A DNA stretch of 5,232 bases. It comes from Comamonadaceae bacterium (lineage in GTDB: Bacteria; Pseudomonadota; Gammaproteobacteria; Burkholderiales; Burkholderiaceae_C). The stretch is from assembly GCA_013298415.1 (NCBI GenBank), contig JAAFHN010000230.1, positions 1 through 5,232 on the forward strand, written 5' to 3'. A model generated the notes under the pieces. It was not told the origin of the DNA. It did not search any database and was given only the letters and a program-made list of their open reading frames with translations. Position numbers and translations under genes: made by a program. Below, piece by piece: positions 1 through 5,232 of this stretch; within the stretch, counting starts at the first letter, position 1, and every line of letters starts with the position of its first letter.

Positions 1-3000
1 GCTTGGCCCAGTTGGCCAAATCATCCATGTAGCAGTACACCACCGGCACGATCACGAGTGTGAGCACACTCGATGTGATCACGCCGCCAATCACGGCCTG
101 GCCCATCGGCGCACGCTGCTCGCTGCCTTCAGTCAGCGCGAAGGCCAAGGGCACCATGCCAAACACCATGGCAAGCGTGGTCATCAAAATGGGGCGAAGG
201 CGCACCTTGGCGGCCAAGATCAGCGCCTCTGCGCGCTCCATGCCATCTTCGCGTGCGCGGTTGGCAAAGTCCACCAGCAAAATCGCGTTCTTGGTCACCA
301 AGCCCATCAGCATGATCACGCCGATCACAGAAAACATCGACAAGCTGGAGCCAAAGAGCGCCAGCGCCCCCACCACGCCAATCAGCGTCATCGGCAGCGC
401 CATCATCAGCGCGATGGGCTGCAAAAAGCTCTTGAACTGGCTTGCCAAGATCATGTAGATGAACACGATGGCGAGCGCCAACGCAGACACGGCGTAGCCA
501 AAGCTCTCTTGCATGTTCTTGGCCGATCCGCCGAATTTCACCTCGTAGCCTGGTGGAAGTTTGATGCCCTGCACGATCTTTTTCACATCAGCATTCACCT
601 CGCCCGCCGAGCGGCCAGACACGTTGGCATTCACTGCTACTTCGCGCTGCAAATCTTTGCGGTTCACCTGATTGGAGCCCGTGCTCTCTCGTATGCTGGC
701 CACTTGGTTCAGGCGCAGCGTGCGCATGCTGCCATCCGGGTTTTGCACCACCAGGGGCAAGCGCTCCAAATCCGAAAAATTATTGCGCGATTCAGGGTTG
801 AGCCGCACATTCACGTCGTAGGTTTGGTCGCTGGGCGAACGCCACAGGCCCACGGTGCTGCCTGCTACCAAGGTGCGCAAGGTGTTGCCGATCTGCGAAA
901 CACTCAAGCCCAAATCATTGGCCGCGTCGCGCTTCACATCCACTTCAATCGTGGGCTTGTTGGGCTTCACGCTCGAATCCAAATCCACAAGCCCCGGCAC
1001 AGTGCGAATCGCATCCAAGATGCGCCGCGCCTGCACTTCCAGCTCGCGCAGATCTTGCCCTTGCAGCGAAAACTCCATTTGCTTGCCGCCGCCCACGCTC
1101 TCCCTCGGGCCTACAGAGGTGACCGTGATGCCCGGCACTTGGCCTAAGCGGGCACGCCAGGCCTGAGAAAGCTGCTCCACGCTTCGGCTGCGGTCTTTGC
1201 GATCGAGCAGGCGCACATAAATGCTCGCGTAGATCTTGCCTTGCGCATTGCCAGTGTTGATCGTGGCCACCGTGTAGCGCACTTCCGGGAAGCTTCGCAA
1301 AATTTGCTCGACTTGCTGCGCTTTGGCCTGCGTGATTTCCACCGACGAGCCCACGGGCACATAGAAGTCCACGCTCGTTTCTGACAGATCGGCTTTGGGC
1401 ACGAATTCGGTGCCGAGCAAAGGCACTGCTGCCACGCTGCCCGCAAAGATCGCAATCGAGATCAGCGTGGTTTTGATTTTGTGCACGAGCGCCCAGCGAA
1501 GCACAGCTTGATAAGCGTCGCCCAAACGATCCGTGGTGCGGTCAAACCAGCCTGTGACGCGGCCGAGCGTGCGGTCGTAAAGCGTTTTTTTGCCGGTCTT
1601 TTCGCCAACGTGAGCGGCCGGGTCGTGCCACACCGAGCTGAGCATGGGGTCAAGCGTGAAGCTCACAAACATGCTGATGAGCACCGCCGCCACGATGGTG
1701 ATGCCAAATTCGTGGAAGAACTTGCCAATGATGCCTTGCATGAAGCCAATCGGCAAAAACACGGCCACGATGGAAAAGGTGGTGGCAAGTACCGCGAGGC
1801 CAATTTCCTGCGTGCCATCCAGCGCCGCCTGGTAGCTGCTCTTGCCCATGTTCAAGTGGCGCACGATGTTTTCTCGCACCACGATGGCGTCATCGATCAA
1901 AAGGCCCACGCACAGGCTCAGCGCCATCAGCGTGATGTTGTTGATGGTGAAGCCAAAGGCCCACATGAAAAGGAAAGTGCCCACCAGCGCAATCGGCAAC
2001 GTGAGGCCGGTGATCACAGTGGAACGCCAAGAATTCAAAAAGAGGAACACGATCAACACGGTGAGCGCGGCGCCTTCGATCAGCGTGCGCCGCACGTTGT
2101 CCACACTCACACGGATGCCGCGCGAGCCATCCACAATCGGCTCAAGCCGCACGCCTGGCGGCACCAAGGCTTCCGCCTCTTTGATGGCAGCACGCAGGCC
2201 GTCTACCACCTCGATGGTGTTGTCGCCCTGGTTTTTTTGCACCTGCAAGAGCAAGGTGCGCTGGCCGTTGTAAAGCGCTGCGTTTTCCAGCTCTTGCGCG
2301 CCATCCACCACCCGGGCCACTTGGTTCACGCGGATCGGCATGCCGCCGCGCCGCGTGACGATGATGTTGCCGAAGTCTTCGGGCCGCTGCACCCGCGCGC
2401 CGAGCTGCACCACCACATCGCGCTCGGTGCTGCGCACGCTGCCAATCGGTATGTCTTGGTTTTCGTTGCGAATGGCACTCGTGATTTGATCCACGCTGAC
2501 ACCGAGCGCTTCCATGGCCTGCGGCAAAAGGTAAATGTTGATCTCGCGTTTGGTGCCACCCACGAGGCTCACCGAGCCCACGCCGCGCACGTTTTCCAGG
2601 CGCTTTCTCAGAACCTGGTCAGCCCAGTTCGTGAGCTCCACCTGGTTGGGCACTTTGCCTTTGCTCGCATCCGGCACCACGGCCAAACTGAAAATCGAGC
2701 GGGCAGCGGGATCAAAACGCAGCACGCGGGATTCTTTGACTTCAGCGCGCAGCAGGGGCCGCACCTGTGCGACTTTTTCGCGCACGTCATCGGCTGCTTT
2801 TCGGCCTTCCACATTGAGGTTGAATTCGATGATGACCACCGAAGCGCCTTCATAGCTGCGCGAACTCACCGAGCTCAGGCCAGCAATGGAATTGACGACC
2901 TCTTCCACCCGCTTGGTGACTTCGCTTTCCACGATCTCTGGTGCTGCGCCGGGGTAGTCGGTAACCACCACCACCACGGGGAAGTCGATGTTCGGAAACT

Positions 3001-3106
3001 GATCAACTTTGAGCCGCTGGTAGCCCATGAAGCCCAGCACCATGATGCCGAGCATGAGCATCGTGGCGAACACGGGGTTTTGCAAACTGACGCGAGTGAA
3101 CCACAT
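1..3106 (-). CDS. RND-family multidrug efflux transporter, HAE-1 type, inner-membrane permease (C-terminal end cut off by window edge)
   Basis: Proton-driven inner-membrane pump that would take up substrates from the periplasm or outer membrane leaflet and pass them to an outer-membrane channel through the neighbouring adaptor. One uninterrupted frame gives 1035 residues; the family is usually about 1020-1050, so only a short tail is missing. Visible in order: TM1 at about 10-28; first periplasmic loop beginning [12 protein letters not shown] and [12 protein letters not shown]2 near 340-357; TM4 with [17 protein letters not shown], whose Asp405-Asp406 match the AcrB D407/D408 relay; a second-half start at about 540 followed by GTEFVP (565-570); second periplasmic loop; TM8 from about 870; TM10 with [12 protein letters not shown], whose Lys939 matches AcrB K940; and RLRPILMTT around 971. 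The DD pair indicates HAE-1 drug pumps rather than CzcA-type metal pumps. The ATG at 3106 is the first start after an in-frame TAA, which is also the adaptor stop, 15 bases upstream. The ribosome binding site is weak (GGCGGG). The substrate cannot be read from sequence. Confidence 0.96.
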   Translation of the reverse strand, partial: MWFTRVSLQNPVFATMLMLGIMVLGFMGYQRLKVDQFPNIDFPVVVVVTDYPGAAPEIVESEVTKRVEEVVNSIAGLSSVSSRSYEGASVVIIEFNLNVEGRKAADDVREKVAQVRPLLRAEVKESRVLRFDPAARSIFSLAVVPDASKGKVPNQVELTNWADQVLRKRLENVRGVGSVSLVGGTKREINIYLLPQAMEALGVSVDQITSAIRNENQDIPIGSVRSTERDVVVQLGARVQRPEDFGNIIVTRRGGMPIRVNQVARVVDGAQELENAALYNGQRTLLLQVQKNQGDNTIEVVDGLRAAIKEAEALVPPGVRLEPIVDGSRGIRVSVDNVRRTLIEGAALTVLIVFLFLNSWRSTVITGLTLPIALVGTFLFMWAFGFTINNITLMALSLCVGLLIDDAIVVRENIVRHLNMGKSSYQAALDGTQEIGLAVLATTFSIVAVFLPIGFMQGIIGKFFHEFGITIVAAVLISMFVSFTLDPMLSSVWHDPAAHVGEKTGKKTLYDRTLGRVTGWFDRTTDRLGDAYQAVLRWALVHKIKTTLISIAIFAGSVAAVPLLGTEFVPKADLSETSVDFYVPVGSSVEITQAKAQQVEQILRSFPEVRYTVATINTGNAQGKIYASIYVRLLDRKDRSRSVEQLSQAWRARLGQVPGITVTSVGPRESVGGGKQMEFSLQGQDLRELEVQARRILDAIRTVPGLVDLDSSVKPNKPTIEVDVKRDAANDLGLSVSQIGNTLRTLVAGSTVGLWRSPSDQTYDVNVRLNPESRNNFSDLERLPLVVQNPDGSMRTLRLNQVASIRESTGSNQVNRKDLQREVAVNANVSGRSAGEVNADVKKIVQGIKLPPGYEVKFGGSAKNMQESFGYAVSALALAIVFIYMILASQFKSFLQPIALMMALPMTLIGVVGALALFGSSLSMFSVIGVIMLMGLVTKNAILLVDFANRAREDGMERAEALILAAKVRLRPILMTTLAMVFGMVPLAFALTEGSEQRAPMGQAVIGGVITSSVLTLVIVPVVYCYMDDLANWAK

Positions 3107-3121
3107 GCTGAAGCGCCCGCC

Positions 3122-4318
3122 TTACTTCGTTGCAGCCGAAGCGGCGCTGGCTGAAGCGGGGGAAGCTGCGGATACCGCTGACGCAGCAGGGGCAGCCGCT
3201 GGCGCTTGCGTGAACCCAACCGTCACACCTTCTCGCACCACGCCCACGTGCGCACCGAGCACCTGGGTGCCTTCAGCCAGACCGCTGACCGCGAGCATGG
3301 CCACGCCGTTCGCTTCGCCTTTACCGAGCACTTGCACCTTTTGGTGCACGAGCTTGGCCGCCTGCACCACTTGCACATAGGGCTCAGGCTTGTCGGTGCG
3401 CACGGCGCCCACTGGCACAGCCACGGCCCGCAGGCTCTGCGTGCCAAGCGTGCCCTGCGCAAACAAGCCCTGGCGTAAACCATCGGTGGCGGGCAAAGAC
3501 AAGTACGTGAGCACGCTGCGGCTGCCCGCTTGCGCGCTCGGGCTGATGCGGGCCACTTTCGCCGCCAGCGGCTGCGCGATGCCTTCGATTTGCAGCATGG
3601 CGACCTGGCCCACGCGCACCGCCACGGAGTCGGCCGTGGCAATTGCGGCTTCCAGCTCCAGTTGGCCCAAGCTCACGATTTCGATCACGCGTGCATCGAT
3701 GCCCACGCGCTCGCCGTTTTGCGCGCTGCGGCTGGCCACCACGCCCGAGATCGGCGCACGCAGCACCGTGTCTTCGATTGATTTTTTCGCCAGATCTACA
3801 GCAGCGAGCGCCGCCTGGTGGCTTGCTTTCGCGCCTGCCAGGCTGGCCTCCGATGTGTCGAGCGCAGTTTTGCTGATGAAGCCTTGGTTCACCAGCGCTT
3901 TGTTGTTGTCCACACTGCGCTGGGCGATGTCGATTTGCGCTTTGGCGGCAGCGGCTTGGTCTTCGGCCTGCTTCACGCGGCTTGCGTATTCACTGCTCTC
4001 CACGCGCGCCACCACTTGGCCCGCCTTCACTGCATCGCCTTCGCGCAGGGCAAGCCCCTGAAGCTCGCCGGCAACCCGGGCCTTCACGAGCGCGGTGTTG
4101 GCAGCTTTGAGCGAGCCAGAAATTGGCAGCCCTTGCAGCAGCTCCAGGGTCTGCGCCGTGAACACATCCGTTTTGGCCAGCTCCACGCTGTTTTGCTGGG
4201 CCGCAGTTGCGGCGGGCAGCACCACCGCGCTGGATTTGGCGCGTTTCGACAAGGCAATAGCGCCCAAGCCGAGCGCGGCGAGCACACCGAGTGTGATCAG
4301 AATGGTTTTGAGTTTCAT
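3122..4318 (-). CDS. RND efflux periplasmic adaptor subunit (HlyD/AcrA-type membrane fusion protein)
   Basis: Links the inner-membrane RND pump to an outer-membrane channel in a tripartite efflux complex. The protein has 398 residues, usual for the family. It opens with a short basic start and a hydrophobic segment (about 5-24), so it is a membrane anchor or signal; there is no lipobox cysteine, unlike AcrA. Then come the first lipoyl half (80-106, RVAGELQGLALREGDAVKAGQVV), an alpha-helical coiled-coil hairpin (about 110-185, Ala/Lys/Gln-rich), the second lipoyl half (186-207, LRAPISGVVASRSAQNGERV), a beta-barrel (about 215-300) and a membrane-proximal domain (to about 370). The last 28 residues are almost only Ala, Ser and Pro. 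The hairpin tip keeps Leu142 and Ser149 of the channel-docking R-L-S pattern but has Asn138 where Arg is usual. I chose the ATG at 4318 because it precedes the hydrophobic segment and overlaps the repressor stop as ATGA; a longer frame reaching 4435 would run through the repressor gene and lacks a signal. Confidence 0.95.
   Translation of the reverse strand: MKLKTILITLGVLAALGLGAIALSKRAKSSAVVLPAATAAQQNSVELAKTDVFTAQTLELLQGLPISGSLKAANTALVKARVAGELQGLALREGDAVKAGQVVARVESSEYASRVKQAEDQAAAAKAQIDIAQRSVDNNKALVNQGFISKTALDTSEASLAGAKASHQAALAAVDLAKKSIEDTVLRAPISGVVASRSAQNGERVGIDARVIEIVSLGQLELEAAIATADSVAVRVGQVAMLQIEGIAQPLAAKVARISPSAQAGSRSVLTYLSLPATDGLRQGLFAQGTLGTQSLRAVAVPVGAVRTDKPEPYVQVVQAAKLVHQKVQVLGKGEANGVAMLAVSGLAEGTQVLGAHVGVVREGVTVGFTQAPAAAPAASAVSAASPASASAASAATK
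4315..4318 (-). promoter_or_regulatory. ATGA stop/start overlap coupling repressor and adaptor translation
   Basis: On the minus strand the adaptor ATG (4318-4316) overlaps the repressor TGA stop (4317-4315). The nearest purine-rich stretch upstream, GGAAG at 4339-4335, is about 16 bases from the ATG, too far for a normal ribosome binding site. This favours termination-reinitiation, so adaptor synthesis would depend on translation of the repressor. The overlap is seen directly; the coupling is inferred. Confidence 0.7.
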
Positions 4319-4983
4319 GTCGCTGTCGGTTTCGCTTCCAGGCCGTTCAGAAAAAGCTGCACGCACTGGGTGATGTAGGCATCGGGATCGGTGTTCTGGG
4401 TGTTGCAGGGCATCATGCCGAAGGAGTGTTTCCAACAGATCAGATGCATCATGGGCGCGACCAAGGCGTGCGCCATCGTTGGCACGTCCACCTGGCGAAA
4501 CTCACCGCGATCAATGCCGCGCTGCACGATGCGGCAAATGAGCCCTGTGCCGGGATCGATCACTTCTTCCAAGTAAAACTGCGCCAGCTCAGGGAAGTTG
4601 CCAGCTTCTGCCATCATCAGTTTGCTGATGCCGCCGGCCTTGGTGTTGCCTACCCGCTCCCACCATTGCCGCATCGCCATGCCGAGCAGTTCCGCTGTCG
4701 GCCCCTGAAATGCCGCAATTTCCTGAGCGAATTCGCGCAGGCGACCCACGATGCTCTCGCGCACCACCGCTTTAAACAGCTCGGTTTTGCTTGGAAAATA
4801 CAAAAACAGCGTGCCTTTGGACACCCCAGCCCGCGCGGCCACGTCTTCTACTCGCGTGGCAGAAAACCCTCGCTCCACAAACAAATCGAGCGCGGCAGCG
4901 AGCAGCTCGCCTGGGCGCGCGTCTTTCCTGCGCTCGCGCCGGGTCGAGCTGGCGGGTTCAGCAGTGGAGACGACGGGCAGCAC
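4315..4983 (-). CDS. TetR/AcrR-family transcriptional repressor, probable local regulator of the efflux operon
   Basis: Cytoplasmic DNA-binding repressor of 222 residues, normal for the family. After a disordered, charged N-terminus (about 1-22, with RRERRKDAR) comes the TetR_N domain: a first helix around 24-40 (ELLAAALDLFVERGF), then the helix-turn-helix at about 45-64 with VEDVAARAGVSKGTLFLYFPSKTELF, a near-consensus match. The remaining residues (about 75-222) form the helical ligand-binding and dimer domain, which is variable and does not reveal the ligand; it contains a paired Trp (QWWERV) and a Cys-Trp (ICWKHSFG). The start is a GTG at 4983; in-frame TAA lies only 12 bases upstream (4996-4998), so no longer start exists apart from a rare ATT, and no clear ribosome binding site precedes it. 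The gene is first in the operon with the adaptor and pump, and its stop overlaps the adaptor start by 4 bases. Two inverted repeats just upstream are probable binding sites, suggesting autoregulation. Repression of the pump is inferred from context. Confidence 0.93.
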   Translation of the reverse strand: MLPVVSTAEPASSTRRERRKDARPGELLAAALDLFVERGFSATRVEDVAARAGVSKGTLFLYFPSKTELFKAVVRESIVGRLREFAQEIAAFQGPTAELLGMAMRQWWERVGNTKAGGISKLMMAEAGNFPELAQFYLEEVIDPGTGLICRIVQRGIDRGEFRQVDVPTMAHALVAPMMHLICWKHSFGMMPCNTQNTDPDAYITQCVQLFLNGLEAKPTAT

Positions 4984-4995
4984 TTGGCGAATGAA

Positions 4996-5010
4996 TTAGT
5001 TAATGACTAA
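4996..5010. promoter_or_regulatory. Inverted repeat 1, candidate TetR operator
   Basis: Perfect 5-base arms TTAGT and ACTAA around a 5-base centre (15 bases in all), lying 12 bases upstream of the repressor GTG. An alternative pairing of the same bases is GTTA-N5-TAAC at 4999-5011. TetR-family dimers commonly bind such short AT-rich palindromes close to their own start. The palindrome is seen in the sequence; binding by the neighbouring repressor is inferred. Confidence 0.55.
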
Positions 5011-5011
5011 C

Positions 5012-5029
5012 GGGTTATTAATGTAACCC
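5012..5029. promoter_or_regulatory. Inverted repeat 2, candidate second operator
   Basis: Perfect 6-base arms GGGTTA and TAACCC around TTAATG (18 bases). It begins one base after inverted repeat 1 and shares with it the half-sites GTTA and TAAC (spacing 6 here, 5 in repeat 1). The centres are about 17-18 bases apart. The shared half-sites suggest one protein binding twice; it could also be a site for a second regulator or for the divergent gene. Confidence 0.5.
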
Positions 5030-5049
5030 ATTGCCACGGAAAAGCCAAG
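5020..5049 (-). promoter_or_regulatory. Candidate sigma-70-like promoter for the efflux operon
   Basis: On the minus strand, TTGGCT at 5049-5044 (4 of 6 to the -35 consensus) is followed after 18 bases by TACATT at 5025-5020 (4 of 6 to the -10 consensus). Transcription would start near 5013, leaving a leader of about 30 bases before the GTG. Inverted repeat 2 would cover the -10 box and repeat 1 the early transcribed region, a layout suited to repression. The match is modest, and other placements, such as a start within a few bases of the GTG, are possible. Confidence 0.3.
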
Positions 5050-5090
5050 CCGTTTGCGACCAACGACCTGATCTAAGGCCCGAACGGCTG
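5049..5090. repeat. Inverted repeat with long loop in the divergent leader region
   Basis: AGCCGTTTG at 5049-5057 pairs with CGAACGGCT at 5082-5090: nine pairs, one of them a G-U wobble, with a 24-base loop. In the plus direction it is followed by GTTTTCCCC. The loop is long for an intrinsic terminator and the T run is short, so it may be a leader RNA structure, a DNA-binding site for a regulator of the divergent gene, or chance. Confidence 0.3.
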
Positions 5091-5148
5091 TTTTCCCCAG
5101 ACCGCGCGGGATGCTCTGAAGCGCTACCATGCGCCCAGTTTCAACTTT

Positions 5149-5152
5149 GGAG
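5149..5152 (+). promoter_or_regulatory. Ribosome binding site of the divergent gene (decides its start)
   Basis: GGAG lies 6 bases before the ATG at 5159. An in-frame ATG ten codons upstream (5129) has no comparable site, and starting there would put ten extra residues before the twin-arginine motif, so 5159 is preferred. Confidence 0.65.
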
Positions 5153-5158
5153 CCCTTC

Positions 5159-5232
5159 ATGCTCTCTCGTCGCCACTTCGGAATTGCCACCACGGGTTCG
5201 TTTGCTGCCCTGTCAATCGATGCGTTTGCACA
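5159..5232 (+). CDS. Start of an exported protein with a probable Tat signal peptide (partial, function unknown)
   Basis: Only 24 codons are present before the right edge. They read as an export signal: Ser3-Arg4-Arg5-His6-Phe7 fits the S-R-R-x-F core of twin-arginine signals, followed by a mildly hydrophobic stretch rich in Ala, Thr, Gly and Phe (8-20) and an A-F-A end (22-24) that resembles a signal peptidase I site. A Sec signal with two arginines is the alternative. The mature protein is outside the window, so no function can be given. It is transcribed away from the efflux operon and shares the 175-base control region with it. It may be co-regulated, but divergent neighbours of TetR-led operons are often unrelated. 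Confidence 0.65.
   Translation, partial: MLSRRHFGIATTGSFAALSIDAFA

Noticed and set aside
509..1147. Plus-strand open frame of 212 codons
   Set aside because: Antisense to the C-terminal half of the transporter, His/Ala/Arg-rich and without family features; a shadow.
1..3106. Heavy-metal (CzcA-type) RND pump
   Set aside because: TM4 carries the Asp-Asp pair of HAE-1 drug pumps, and the TM10 lysine region matches AcrB-like proteins. The adaptor lacks His-rich metal-binding stretches, and the regulator is TetR rather than MerR or a two-component system.
1481..3154. Long plus-strand open frame of 557 codons, rich in His, Ala and Arg
   Set aside because: It is exactly antisense to the RND transporter gene. 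The composition is that of a complementary-strand shadow in GC-rich DNA, it has no recognisable domain, and the minus-strand protein is unmistakable.
3818..4378. Plus-strand open frame of 186 codons opposite the adaptor and the repressor end
   Set aside because: It covers two well-supported minus-strand genes, has no recognisable motif and shows shadow composition.
4319..4435. Longer adaptor start at 4435
   Set aside because: It would add 39 residues without signal character, read out of frame within the repressor gene, and move the hydrophobic anchor inside. The 4318 ATG fits the family.
4426..5010. Plus-strand open frame of 194 codons opposite the repressor
   Set aside because: Antisense to a clear TetR-family protein; no domain features, and it ends inside the proposed operator.
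4996..5193. Minus-strand open frame of 65 codons directly upstream of, and in frame with, the repressor
   Set aside because: It runs antisense across the start of the divergent gene, has no ribosome binding site that I can see and no recognisable motif, and its stop lies in the palindrome. An N-terminal extension of the repressor would need readthrough of TAA, and the repressor is already full length.

Overview
The window comes from a moderately GC-rich Gram-negative bacterium. The codon choice, the inner-membrane/periplasm proteins and the general look of the proteins suggest a betaproteobacterium, perhaps Burkholderiales; this is inference from style, not a search result. No rRNA, tRNA, CRISPR array, insertion sequence or phage gene was seen.

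Almost all of the window (positions 4983 down to 1, minus strand) is one compact efflux operon read right to left. It holds a TetR/AcrR-family repressor (4983-4315), a periplasmic adaptor (membrane fusion protein, 4318-3122) and a very large RND inner-membrane transporter (3106 to the left edge, lacking only the last few C-terminal residues). The repressor stop and the adaptor start overlap as ATGA. Only 15 bases separate the adaptor stop from the transporter start. The transporter has the paired aspartates and the lysine of the proton relay typical of HAE-1 drug/solvent pumps, not of metal pumps. No outer-membrane channel gene is visible; it may lie beyond the left edge or be supplied by a TolC-like protein encoded elsewhere.

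The 175-base gap at 4984-5158 separates the operon from a divergent plus-strand gene. It contains an AT-rich patch (9 G/C in 37 bases at 4990-5026) with two adjacent inverted repeats that share GTTA-N5/6-TAAC half-sites. These are good candidates for the operators of the TetR repressor, which as first gene of the operon would control itself and the pump. The divergent gene starts at 5159 with a good ribosome binding site. Its 24 visible residues form an export signal with a twin-arginine motif (SRRHF) and an AFA cleavage-like end; the mature protein lies outside the window.

The logic is a standard one: an intracellular ligand releases the repressor, the adaptor and pump are made together, and substrate is exported across both membranes. 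I did not find convincing evidence of a new kind of system. The points worth a second look are the tandem operator-like repeats, the repressor-first overlapping arrangement with no obvious ribosome binding site, the altered channel-docking motif and the Ala/Ser-rich tail of the adaptor, and the unidentified exported divergent gene.
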